DNA from: Opitutales bacterium
GTDB lineage: Bacteria > Verrucomicrobiota > Verrucomicrobiia > Opitutales > Seribacteraceae
Assembly (NCBI GenBank): GCA_028101545.1
Contig: JAOHKZ010000002.1
Coordinates: 1-64,000 of the forward strand
Length of the DNA stretch: 64,000 nt
Direction of reading: 5' to 3'
Each line of letters begins with the position of its first letter. Within the stretch, counting starts at the first letter, position 1. A program made the translations under genes and the position numbers. Under the pieces are notes generated by a model. That model was not told where the DNA came from. It ran no database searches and saw only the letters and a program-made list of their open reading frames with translations. Below are positions 38,888-48,738 of the stretch, piece by piece.

Positions 38888-41731
38888 TCAGAAAGTTGGA
38901 GCGGGAAGAAGAACGTAGGCGCCAAGAAGATCGGGCTGGTTTACTGGAGATACTGATACGCGGCCACTTTCGGTCCGTGCCTTGCGTACCCGGCGATGGG
39001 AGTCGAGGAGAGCATCGGCACGGTCCTTCGCCTGAGTTTCAAGATCGGGAAGGACATGATGGATCTGTCCGACAAATTCAGAAATGGTATCCTTGATGAG
39101 TCCGGGGTCGACATTTCCGGAGGGGGTGGCGGAGAGCAGATCGTCCACCACTTCCTGCGAAAGCCATTGAGGGGATTCGTGACCGCCCTGATAGGCAACT
39201 GCCCGTATCTCTTCGGATAAGAAGATTCGTTCCTCTGCCTTAATCACCTTGAGGTGAAAACGGTGGCGAAGAAGAAGAAGGTAGGTGCGAGAGTTGACCG
39301 AAGCGGTACGCACGACTCCGCAACGACTGGCCAGAGCCCCTCCTTCTACCTGTAGGACTTCGTCGAGTGAGGCATCGAGAACATACGATGCCAGGGATTC
39401 GACCATAGGATGAGTACGGGAAAGATAGAGCGACCCCTTGGGGGCAGGCATGTCGAAACTGATGCGGAACTGATCGACATTGTCATCAGGATGAAGAACC
39501 TGACGCAGAGAACGAGGACTGTTGGGATCGTAAGTAATGCGTAAGGCATCGGTCCCTGTTTCCTCTAGATTTAGACCCGCTTTGCGTAGGCTGTTTTCGA
39601 AGAAGCGACGAACGACGGGACCAGTTCCGATCGCCTCCTGAACTTCTGCAAGTTCGGCAGCCACTTCCTCCGGCTTGATCGAATGCTGAGCAAAACGGGA
39701 GCGGGAGCGTTTTTCACCCTTAGCCCGATCCTCCCACTGGGAATGTAGCGATTCACGGTCCATCTCATTCATAAAGGAGAACATTTCTGTTTCGAAATCC
39801 TGTGGGTTTCTTCTAAGAAGCAAGCCTTCCATGAGGGCTTCAACCACTTCCTCGCTGTTTCCGGGGACAGCCACGGATATGCCGAGGTCACTCTTGATCT
39901 TTTTGTGCTTGCGAAGGAGGACATCGAGGACGACACCATCGATACGGTTGTCTTTGCCGAAATAAGTGATGACCCGCACTTCGTCCGTGGGTTGACCAAA
40001 GCGGTCGACTCGCCCTTCGCGTTGCTCGTGACGGGTGGGGTTCCAGGAAAGGTCGTAGTGAATGACGGCGTTGAAATGTTCCTGTAGATTGATCCCTTCA
40101 GAAAGGCAGTCGGTGCAGACAAGTACACGAGAATCATGCTCGCCCAGCTCCTCGATTCGGGCCTCTCGTTCCATGGGAATGAGACCGCCTGTAATGGAGC
40201 GAACTTCCGTACCTTTCAGTGCTTTGGAGAGTTCTTCGGCAAGGTAATCGGAAGTGTCCACAAAACGACAAAAAAGAATCGGATGAAATCCTTCCTTGAG
40301 AAGCTCCTTGACCATCTTGGTCACGGATTTGAGCTTATGATCCTTGGCGCCTCGAAGGTCGTCCGCCCGAAGAGCCAGTTCCTGAAGTCGTTTATGAAAA
40401 GCTTCGTCGATTTCCTCGTTGGCGGTATCAGCCCCTGGAGTGGCGTCGAAAAAGTCGGCTTCTTCGCCTTCGTCCTGGTCCAGGATCTTGGCCCGTCCGT
40501 AATTATCGGCCTCCTTGATGGAGGTAGTCTCCGCGGTGGAGGCACGGTTGCGAAGAGTCGCGGCGGCGGAAGCGGGACTGGAGGCAAGAGAGCGCAATAG
40601 AGCGAGAGCGGACCACCAGCGAACCCGACGATGATGATCCTTGCCGGAGGGATCCTCCACCATCTCTCGGGCGAGATCGACGATATCGTCAAAGAGTGAA
40701 CGGTATTCGGGGGAAAGGTTGTAACTTGCATCCTTGTCCATACGGGTTGGGAACGAGGTGTCCGCATTAAGATATTGCCGAATATCGGCACGACGGCGCT
40801 GAACAAGATGTCGTGCGAGATCCTGCCGTATTGAGGATCGAGCCTCAGTATCCAAATCCTCGGGCAGATCGCTAAAGTCTTCCTTAAGCAGAGATGCAAG
40901 CGAGCGAAAGGCGGCTTCATTGCCACTATGCGGGGTGGCGGTAACCAGGACAAGATGGCGTGCAGGATCTGATGAGATACGCTTAAGAAGGGAGTGGCGC
41001 TGTTGGCGACCACGACCGTCTCTTGAGCCAAGCGTACAGGCATGGGCTTCGTCCACCACTACAAATTCAGGACAATTACGAACAAACTCATCGATACGGG
41101 TGGAGGATTTAATAAAGTCGATTGAGAAAATGAGGAAGGGATACTTATCAAAAAGAGTGCTACCCATACGAAGCCCACGCTCAAGTCGACCAATGGTGGA
41201 AGGAAGTACGGTCTGAGCTTCGATGTGAAACTTTTCAAGAAGTTCACGCTGCCATTGTTCCGCAAGCTGGGGCGGACAAAGAATGGCAAAGCGGGAAATT
41301 TCTCCCCGGTCCAAAAGTTCCCTTATAATAAGTGAAGTCTCGATGGTCTTTCCGATTCCGACGTCGTCGGCAATCATGAGACGGATGGTTTCCTGGCGAA
41401 GAGCCATCATCAGGGGAACCAGTTGGTATGGGCGTGGCTCGACCGCAATGCGGGCAAAGGAACGGAAAGGGCCGGCGCAGGCACGTGTGGAAAGCAGAGC
41501 TGCATCTCGAAGGAGCTTGCAGGAATTAAAGTCCCCATGGAGTTCAGGCTTGGGAGGATCGAAGTACTTGGATTCGACGGTCTCAATCTCAGTATGAATG
41601 GCAGTCTCTTCTTCATCCAATCCACCGAGTGGTTTTACGCGAAGAAGTTGTTGGGTGGAATCTGGCAACACGATCCATTCGCGACCACGAGCGAAAACAA
41701 CGTTACCGGGAAGAAAATTTTGGGAAATCAT
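38888..41731 (-). CDS. DrmD-like SNF2-family helicase (operon gene 2)
   Basis: A 947-residue SNF2/RapA-like ATPase. Residues 97-130 (PRPYQLVPLMMAL...ADDVGIGKTIE) hold the Q-motif and Walker A; DEAH is at 227-230; TATPHSGNE is motif III; the C-terminal lobe shows VCTDCLSEGINLQEHFNAVI and NPTRHEQREGRVDRFGQ. Sequence and size resemble DrmD of DISARM class 1, which is found beside the same methylase type. It starts 12 bases after the large helicase gene and stops just before the methylase start, so the genes form one transcript. Its GC content is higher than the chromosome average here. Confidence 0.87.
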   Translation of the reverse strand: MISQNFLPGNVVFARGREWIVLPDSTQQLLRVKPLGGLDEEETAIHTEIETVESKYFDPPKPELHGDFNSCKLLRDAALLSTRACAGPFRSFARIAVEPRPYQLVPLMMALRQETIRLMIADDVGIGKTIETSLIIRELLDRGEISRFAILCPPQLAEQWQRELLEKFHIEAQTVLPSTIGRLERGLRMGSTLFDKYPFLIFSIDFIKSSTRIDEFVRNCPEFVVVDEAHACTLGSRDGRGRQQRHSLLKRISSDPARHLVLVTATPHSGNEAAFRSLASLLKEDFSDLPEDLDTEARSSIRQDLARHLVQRRRADIRQYLNADTSFPTRMDKDASYNLSPEYRSLFDDIVDLAREMVEDPSGKDHHRRVRWWSALALLRSLASSPASAAATLRNRASTAETTSIKEADNYGRAKILDQDEGEEADFFDATPGADTANEEIDEAFHKRLQELALRADDLRGAKDHKLKSVTKMVKELLKEGFHPILFCRFVDTSDYLAEELSKALKGTEVRSITGGLIPMEREARIEELGEHDSRVLVCTDCLSEGINLQEHFNAVIHYDLSWNPTRHEQREGRVDRFGQPTDEVRVITYFGKDNRIDGVVLDVLLRKHKKIKSDLGISVAVPGNSEEVVEALMEGLLLRRNPQDFETEMFSFMNEMDRESLHSQWEDRAKGEKRSRSRFAQHSIKPEEVAAELAEVQEAIGTGPVVRRFFENSLRKAGLNLEETGTDALRITYDPNSPRSLRQVLHPDDNVDQFRISFDMPAPKGSLYLSRTHPMVESLASYVLDASLDEVLQVEGGALASRCGVVRTASVNSRTYLLLLRHRFHLKVIKAEERIFLSEEIRAVAYQGGHESPQWLSQEVVDDLLSATPSGNVDPGLIKDTISEFVGQIHHVLPDLETQAKDRADALLDSHRRVRKARTESGRVSVSPVNQPDLLGAYVLLPAPTF

Positions 41732-41743
41732 AGATGTGTTAAA

Positions 41744-44700
41744 TCAAAGGTTTGATGCGGTGCCGAACACAGAGGGATAATCATCAAGAATGGATGGCCA
41801 GTCCGCCTGATGGTGGAAACGAATAACCTGAAAACCGGCATCCTTTAATCTTGCGGTTATTTCCTCATCCTTTGTTTTCTGATGGGGATCGTCATGCGGA
41901 GGACCGTCCACATAGATGGCGGCAAAACTTTCGGCATAAAAGAAGTCGGGCTTGGTGAAATAATCGGAGAGTAGTTTCTGAGCATCATCGGGCAGGCGGT
42001 GATTTCTTTCCTCCACCAATTTGAGCCATTTTTTCTCCAACTTCGAATCGCACATTTCGTAGAGTTTTGAAACATGACTCTCGCGGGAAAGAACGCCTGC
42101 GTTCATGGAAACCTGTGACTTTGACAAAGAAAGCAAAACATCCTTGATAAGCGAACGGTCCAATTCGCGGTGATCTCGTTGATTACCGTAATCGAGCAAA
42201 CAGTCATAGCAGGCGGCTTCACATCCTTCTCCGTTTCTCACATTTGGGCCAAGATCCTCTCCCGTATCGGGGTTATAATGACATAACTCAAGAGCGACTC
42301 TGGCAATTTTGGATACGGCGTTTGGATCTGTAACCACTTGCCTAAGTACCCCTGCCCCCCCCCTCAGCGGCTTCATAAAAGGAAAGGACCTTTCGGTTGG
42401 AAGAATTTGGTAAGGACTCAACTGCCAGTTCAGAAGGCTCCAACTGATAGACCTGTTGAATGGCTTGCTTAAGGGCGGCCTGCAAAGATGCCATCGCTTG
42501 GTTGCCAGGATGCTGGGCAAGAGAGAATACAAGAAGGTTACGCTTATCCTCCACATAAGGAATGACAGTCTCGGTGTAGGTATTCTGATTTTGCTCGTCC
42601 CCTTCATTATTTGCCTGATGCCGAGGCCCCCATCGACCCGTTTCAGGATCCAACTGAAATCCCCTGTTGCGACTACGGGCCCATCCCATATTGATCCGCC
42701 AGATGTTGGCGGCATCCCCATATTTGACTTCTCCAAGGGGCTGCTCAGTAGAACGAATTTCAGCAGAGATGAAACTTTTGACCCCGTTGACTTCAGGAAA
42801 GTCATAACAGGTGGCAAGATCATAACCTAGACGCTGCCTTTCCTCTTCGTCCGAGGTAATACGGTTTACCCGCATAGTAGAAACATTCTGTAGTCGAATC
42901 ATATTGCGAATTTCACACCTGACATCCATTTCCGCACCGCAATTTGAGCAAGTGTCCTGGCTCCCTGTGCCATCGATCATGTGTCCGTATCCACACTCCG
43001 AACATACCTTCATGGAAAATTTTTCCATGGCCCCACCTTCTTCTTCAAAAGAGAGATTTACTTTGTTGATTCTGTATTGTGCTCCTTCGTGATATACAAG
43101 AGCCTGTGGACCAAATTCGGAAACGGCGAGAAAGCGTGGCCGTGATAGAAATTCGTCTTTGCCTCTCTTACCTCTTCTCGATGGGATGAAGGCAGAGAGT
43201 GGCAGGCGTGGGAAGTTGTACCCGGGCAAGAACCCTTCACTTGCAAAATAACGGTAGGAATAGAAGTCGCCTTCCATCGCATTTTTGGCGTTTGTAAGAA
43301 GCTCTATCTGAGTTTCAGCCTGCTTCCTCAAGGACTTTGCCAAGTTACGCTCGTGAACCGGGCGGTTGTGGTCCACGATCACAGAATTTTGCTGATTTCT
43401 CTGCTGGATAGCCGTTTTATACAGGCTCCTCCAGCGAATACACGCAGAGTCGAAAGATTTGGGGATTTGCTCAATTACTCTCTCCAGCCATTCATCTCCA
43501 TACCATTTGCATTCAGCAAGGTATTCACCCATTGCAGATAAAAGATCCTTGGAGGCAACAAACACTTTTTTGCGTAGATGTGGATCCTGTAGTTTTTCAC
43601 TGACTCTTTCCTGCAGTGGCAAGGCAAGGTCTTCTTCCGATACGCGAAGCACTTCGACAAGAGTTTTACCCAAACTCAACTGAGCATAGGATAGCCAAAT
43701 TGCATGTATGTGAGACTTGATCAGATCTTCATTGGCCAGATCGATGCGTGGAGCGGAAACGGTACCTTTAACCATTCTCTCGGGACGCTGGAAATAGTAC
43801 TGGTCATGCGGAGATAGTCCTGAACAATAGGTGTATACAAGAGCGGGCTGCCCTCCTCTTCCTGCACGGCCACTGCGCTGGGCGTAATTAGCCGGAGTGG
43901 GAGGAACATTACGCATGTTAACCACATTAAGCTGTGCAATATCTACCCCCAACTCCATGGTAGGTGAACAGAACATCAGGGCGAGTGATCCTTTCTTGAA
44001 GTCATTCTCGCGCTGAACTCGATCTTCGGGTGCAACTTGAGCCGTGTGCTCCCTACCTCTCAAACCACCCCCAACTTCTGAAAATTCGACATAAAACTGT
44101 TTAAAGAACTCATTGGATTCTTGTTCTTCCTCACTCGCATGAGTAACCCTCAGTGGGTCTCCAGGAGGAATTCCATTTCCTTTAGTCCAGACAAAAACCG
44201 AAGCTGGTACTTGATAACCAGGGCAATCTGAACCCTGTACTGCACCGGGCTCACGAACTTTTTCAACCAAGCCGTATTTACTCATGCAGTTCAAAAGGTC
44301 ACGAATGATTTGTGAAGCATCGTCCAGAGTTATCTTCTCATCAAAATGAGCCCCGATTTCACGGCGAAGATATTGTCCGTACCCGCTTTGAGGAGAAACA
44401 AAAAGATCCTCGCCCCTTCGGCCAAACTTGCTCCGTGGCCAAGCAATCCCGGCGGGCTCCAAATTCCTAGCATCATCAAACACCCATGGATCGCGCAGTC
44501 TGGCTGTACTAAGGGTACAGATTTTTTCCTGATGAGTTTTTTCAAGAGAAGGTGTGTTTATGCAAAGTGATTTGCGCAAAAGGTCTAACAGCACAGTCGA
44601 AATTTCCTTTTTAAGAGCATCTGGTGAATTAATTAAAAGAGGATGTGCATTCTGCTTTTCCCAAAGATCCTTATCTTGGACAAAATCATCGATCCACTTG

Positions 44701-46934
44701 TATTGGATCTGGAGTAATCCACACTGTTCGAGATTTGGAGAGGTTAAGCGCCACCCCCTCCTAAGATCCCGAAAAATCAGGTATTTTAGAACCTCCCTTA
44801 GGGCACGTTTGGTGTCCTCGAGTGCTGGCCCCCTGATCTCCGGATCATTAGCATACTCCTCTGCAGGTAAATCCATGGCTCTCTGAAGATCGAAGTCCAC
44901 CTTCTCAAAATCCAAACCATTTTCTCCGGCATTTTCCATTGCCTTGTATAAAGAGGATCGGAGGAAAGCCACTTCGACGAAATCATTGAAATGTCCCGCC
45001 TGAAGCGAAGCGTCCTGCCTGTTGTCCGTAAAGCTGAGCACTTTTTTAGCTTCACTCTTCAACTCCTCATCCTCCCTGAGCTTCTGTATAACCGAAAGGG
45101 CCATGATTGAAGTAGCAGTACTTCTTCCGTCTATACCGAGAGTGGAGAGTTTTGAAATGTCAGACTTAATTCGGGCGTTGTAGGTTACCCGGCAATTAGG
45201 ATTAAGGCAGAACATGAAATTGTCACGAATAACAGCAACGGATATTCCGTCTTGGCCCAGATGACCATCGAGACTTAATTTATGAATTTCAGGAAGATTA
45301 TCCCTCCTTGACCTGATAACTCTAATTGAACCATCCGGCGCCTCCTCAAGCCACTCATCAGGCACCCGATCGATCACACCTTCTGAATCTTCAGGCCATG
45401 GGTTTTTCGAAGAATGATAAATATACAATGCCTGCCTATCTTCATCCACAACCTTGCGAAAATCCAATCTTGGTTCAAGAGGTTCGCTCTGATCTTCGGT
45501 AGAGCAGGTAACTCGGAAATACTCCTGACCACAGCAACGGCAGAAGACCATGGGATATAAGCGAACCTTGCGATCAGTGCCAGGAGCAAACTGTTGTCCT
45601 CTCAAGGTTAGGTTTCTATTTTCCTCCTTTTCCAGGGACGCCCAAACGGTGTCCCCTCTGGTCATAAATTGATGAAACCTAAAAGCAAATAGTGGAAAAT
45701 TATTTGGGCCCCTTGCAATTGAACTAGCTAGAAGAAATTCTTTTATACGATCTTCAATTTGAAGCGAGCTAGCTGATGTGATCTCTGAAAGTTTTGAAAT
45801 GGCACCGCGTTCTCCACCGATACTCAAAGGGGTTTTCCTAATAAGTCGCCCTGTGGACTCTTCTTTTTCTATCCCGAAAGTTGATTCTACCCAGCTTGCA
45901 AAAGGACTGTTCCTCAAGCCCTCATAATCATCGGGCAAAGGAGCTGAGTCTTCCATCAAGGATTTGATTTCACCTCTTACAGAAGGTTCTTCAAAATCAA
46001 GTTCTTCGGTTCTTCTCTGGAGTGATTCAATAACAACATTTTCTTTTTTTACAGTTGCGCCGAATATCTTAGTGGCCACATCAGCAACTACCCCTCTTTG
46101 ACTTTCAGTATCTCCATCTGATGCCATGGTTGCTGAAGTTCCGACACAAAGCATTTCCTCACTTTCAAAACTTTTCCTAGCTCTGCGTATTAACATACCA
46201 ACATCTGCACCTTGCCTTCCCCTGTAGGTGTGCAATTCATCAAACACCAAAAAACGAAGCCCCTTTGCATGGCGAACCAAAGCAAGTTCATCCACCCGTG
46301 TTAAAATAAGCTCCAACATAACATAGTTGGTCAACAGAATGTCTGGCGGACTGTTCTTTATGGCTTCACGGGCACTTTCGCCTTCTTGTCCTGTATAGGT
46401 CTTGAATGTGACGGGCATTTCATTTTTACCGAATCCGAACTTAAGGAATTTCTCTAATTCATCATTTTGACTATTGGCCAAAGCGTTCATTGGGTAGACA
46501 ACTATTGCTTTGATTCCTCCTCCAGAGCCTTTTTTGAGAATATGATCAACAATCGGAATAATGTAAGAAAGACTTTTCCCTGAGCCAGTTCCGGTGGTAA
46601 GTACATAACTGGAATTAGATTGAGCCCTTTGAATCGCCTCGTCTTGGTGCTTATGCAAATGCATTGGCTTACCGATAGCGTCTGATTCTGATTTTCCAGT
46701 TCGAAAGATTTCCCCGCATTTTTCATGCAGTATTTTTTCACTTACCAACTGCTCAATGGAGCGACCTTGTTCAAAAGATGGGTTTAACTGTAGCAGTGGC
46801 TCTGGCCAAAGTGCTCCTTTGTCGAGTTCCTCATCGACATAAGCACTTATTCTTTGATCACTAATGTTTATGAAGCTTTTGAGATATGAGCCATAATCTC
46901 CGACAAGTTTTTGTCTGTATTCGAATATGTTCAT
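41744..46934 (-). CDS. DEAD/DEAH-DUF1998 helicase with C-terminal nuclease-like domain, split by a poly-G frameshift (operon gene 1)
   Basis: From 46934 the frame runs 1530 residues and stops at 42342 just after a nine-G tract. Removing one G joins SFYEAAEGG to AGVLRQVV and continues to 41744, giving about 1729 residues. Features: Walker A TTGTGSGKS (113-121), FDELHTYRGRQGADVGML with the DELH box at 232-235, RSGRAGRGGQPA, a CSECG...CSNCG zinc pair, and a DUF1998 end CEAACYDCLLDYGNQRDHRELDR as in MrfA/YprA. The last 95 residues (KPDFFYAESFAAIYVDGPPHDD...K-KDEEI) resemble a Vsr/DUF559-type PD-(D/E)XK nuclease. Length and layout recall Druantia DruE. Confidence 0.85.
42355..42363 (-). repeat. 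Nine-base homopolymer at the frameshift (C9 on +, G9 in the gene)
   Basis: A run of nine C on the plus strand reads GAG-G9-CAGG on the coding strand. Nine G give stop TAG after four more codons; eight G restore the conserved DUF1998 sequence. Such tracts are typical contingency (phase-variation) loci and also typical sequencing-error sites. Confidence 0.9.
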
Positions 46935-47170
46935 TGGTTTTGGATCAAAGGAAGTTTTATAATTTAGAAATTTTAGTTAAAATTGATATTTAACATTAAT
47001 TACTGCATGCAGTTAAGTATGTATTCAACCAAATAACCTACTCGATTCGATTAGTTTAAATAATTTATGGTTTTAACTGCTTTTTTAGAACCAAAGCAAG
47101 ATTTCTTATTCAGAAAATTCAAAAAACTCTTCAATCAAGATTAATACAAAAGAAGGCACACAAAATTCTC

Positions 47171-47242
47171 AGCTATTGATATTGGGTGAGATACGGGACT
47201 CAAAATCCGGTACCCGGGGGCATTGGGGTGGGCTCAGATTCC
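47171..47242 (+). pseudogene. tRNA-Leu(CAA)-like relic
   Basis: ATTGGGTGAGATAC resembles the D arm of tRNA-Leu, and GGGACTCAAAATCCGG is a recognisable anticodon arm with loop CTCAAAA and anticodon CAA at 47201-47203. GGTACCCGGGGGC follows as a long variable arm and GGGCTCAGATTCC as a decayed T arm. There is no acceptor stem, so it is not a functional tRNA. Confidence 0.45.
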
Positions 47243-47258
47243 TATCAATTCCTAGCAA
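47239..47258 (+). repeat. Right arm-type integrase sites
   Basis: TTCCTATCAA (47239-47248) and TTCCTAGCAA (47249-47258) repeat the 10-mers found inside the left end of island A and lie 141 bases before attR. This placement supports arm-binding by the island integrase. Confidence 0.5.
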
Positions 47259-47398
47259 CTTTGTTACAAAAATCTGCAATTATTTACCGCGATTCGCAAT
47301 ACGCGTACAATGCCTCAATTCTCGCAAAACAATAATACTCTGCAACTAATGAAAATATAATGCAAAACCCTGAATATTAGTTATTTAGATATTTCAGT

Positions 47399-47430
47399 TT
47401 CGATTCCCGCCACCTCCACCAAAGTTTCAA
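47399..47430 (+). repeat. attR of island A: ssrA 3'-end copy 2
   Basis: An exact copy of the 32-base ssrA end, from TTCGATTCCC through CACCA to AAGTTTCAA. The bases before it (CAG) do not continue the tmRNA sequence, so this is a duplicated fragment, not a gene. It also starts island B. Confidence 0.9.
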
Positions 47431-47589
47431 AGACCCTTTTATTTCTGTAATTTATTAAATTATTCGCCGTAGCTAATTGAACTTTCTGCTACGAGGGTCA
47501 ATCAGAAAGGATCAGGCTACTTGATTTTCGACCCAATGAATTAAAAATTTAAAACTAGTAATCCAGAGGCTCTAAATTACATGTGTTTC

Positions 47590-48039
47590 TCAAATAATGG
47601 AGATTTCCTGTGCCAAGTATTTACCCCGATGAGATTGATCCAAAACGATTTGTTTAATTTTTGTGGAGGAAGCTTGTGGATTGTAGCTTACTTGGATTAG
47701 TTTTTTACCTTCGGCAGATAAATATTTCTCCACATCTATATTATGCTTTTTATTTCCCCAGTCCTCTCCAATGACAAAAATGTCAGGTTTTAGTTTTTTG
47801 CAACCAGATACATATTCGAGTTTGTGGTAGGCTTGTACAATATCGACACATCGTAATGCTTTGAGCATTTCCATCCTTTGGTTTAATGGAATAATAGGCA
47901 TATTCGGCTTGTAGGAACTCACCACATCGTCGGAACCGACCCCAACCGCTACTGTATCCCCCAAGGTTTTGCAGTACTCCAGTAATGCGAGGTGCCCAAC
48001 ATGCAATAAATCAAATGTACCAACGGTGTATATAAGCAT
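47590..48039 (-). CDS. TagD-like cytidylyltransferase
   Basis: A 149-residue nucleotidyltransferase with the HxGH signature in GTFDLLHVGHLALL and a C-terminal ASSTKIKQ that corresponds to the RTxGISST region of glycerol-3-phosphate cytidylyltransferase. It would couple CTP to a phospho-alcohol to form CDP-glycerol or a similar CDP-activated head group. The next gene upstream on the same strand, six bases away, is a CDP-alcohol phosphotransferase, which makes a two-step pathway plausible; the natural substrate is not determined. Confidence 0.85.
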   Translation of the reverse strand: MLIYTVGTFDLLHVGHLALLEYCKTLGDTVAVGVGSDDVVSSYKPNMPIIPLNQRMEMLKALRCVDIVQAYHKLEYVSGCKKLKPDIFVIGEDWGNKKHNIDVEKYLSAEGKKLIQVSYNPQASSTKIKQIVLDQSHRGKYLAQEISII

Positions 48040-48045
48040 TTTTAT

Positions 48046-48618
48046 TTAGGAATTAAAAAAAGGTACCCACCCGTAAATTGAGGTAAGTATAATAGTATAA
48101 ATGCCTAGAATATAGACATTTCTTGGGTTTGAGGATAATTTGGGCGTTTTAATTTGCGAAACATTTAACCATGCGATCCCCAAACAGCTAATCAGCAAAA
48201 TATAAGAAAATATTTCGTGACTAAAAAAGCTTTCAAATAAAAAGATGAAGACAAGTATGATACTATTATTATCTAGTGCTAGCCCTGTATATTTTGTCCC
48301 ACCTAATAAGCCAAATGTGCTGAAATAACTTAAGCGCAAGGCACTGGCAGATAGAATAATGAATGCAGCAGCTAAAAAGATGAAATCATATTCACCATAA
48401 CTGGAGAGCAGAATAGCAGGGGTAACTCCATAACTTACAATATCAATTAAGACATCTAGTTGACCTCCAAAGGTTTGCTTAGACTTATTTCGCCCTTTCA
48501 TTCTTCGGGCGATAAGCCCATCCGCCCAATCAAAAGCAACGGCCCAAATCATGCCAATCATCGCCAGCGGAAAGAAACCAAAGATACAGGAATAAATTGC
48601 TACAACAGTACAAGCCAA
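48046..48618 (-). CDS. CDP-alcohol phosphatidyltransferase (start uncertain)
   Basis: A multi-pass membrane enzyme with the CDP-alcohol phosphotransferase motif: DWADGLIARRMKGR then GGQLDVLIDIVSYG. The listed start is TTG at 48618, giving 190 residues. However, the frame stays open upstream to 48745 and encodes LPNLCSLTGLACTVVAIYS, the usual first helix of PssA-like enzymes, so the true start is probably upstream even though no ATG, GTG or TTG is available there. Either a rare ATT/ATA start is used or the 5' end was lost. It would transfer a CDP-activated lipid or alcohol. Confidence 0.75.
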   Translation of the reverse strand: MACTVVAIYSCIFGFFPLAMIGMIWAVAFDWADGLIARRMKGRNKSKQTFGGQLDVLIDIVSYGVTPAILLSSYGEYDFIFLAAAFIILSASALRLSYFSTFGLLGGTKYTGLALDNNSIILVFIFLFESFFSHEIFSYILLISCLGIAWLNVSQIKTPKLSSNPRNVYILGIYTIILTSIYGWVPFFNS

Positions 48619-48738
48619 CCCTGTAAGCGAGCACAGATTAGGAAGATCTTTTACAAATGAAAGTATTGTGGGCGGTAATGCTTGCGAACCTTTGTCATTA
48701 TTCTCAGTAGCGATAGGTGAAGCGGCAGTAATATTAAT

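Larger units (their letters stand above)
46935..47398. other. Intergenic right end of island A
   Basis: About 460 AT-rich bases upstream of the five-gene operon. It must hold the operon promoter, although I cannot place it with confidence and the first gene has no clear ribosome site. It also contains a degenerate tRNA-Leu-like segment (47171-47242) and the right arm-type sites (47239-47258). No open frame of note. Confidence 0.6.
26704..47430. mobile_element. Island A: integrative element in ssrA with PolA and a five-gene defence-like operon
   Basis: The 20.7-kb segment is bounded by exact 32-base direct repeats of the ssrA 3' end, carries an integrase immediately inside the left end, and has paired 10-base arm-type repeats (TTCCTAGCAA) near both ends. 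The left third is a plus-strand operon (integrase, unknown, excisionase-like, unknown, DNA polymerase, winged-helix-like); the right two thirds is a minus-strand five-gene operon of helicases, methylase and nuclease-like domains. No virion, portal or conjugation genes are seen, so mobility genes beyond integration and replication are absent. Confidence 0.85.

Noticed and set aside
36867-40600. Many plus-strand frames over the methylase and SNF2 genes
   Set aside because: They are shadows caused by GC-rich codon use on the minus strand; none has recognisable domains or starts.
32273-46934. BREX system
   Set aside because: A PglX-like methylase is present but no PglZ phosphatase, BrxC/PglY ATPase or BrxL/Lon gene is found.
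32273-46934. Complete DISARM class 1
   Set aside because: DrmD and DrmMI counterparts exist, but no separate DrmB and no phospholipase D DrmC; the DUF1998 protein is a single helicase fusion closer in layout to DruE.
26727-47398. Prophage
   Set aside because: No terminase, portal, capsid, tail or lysis genes are visible.
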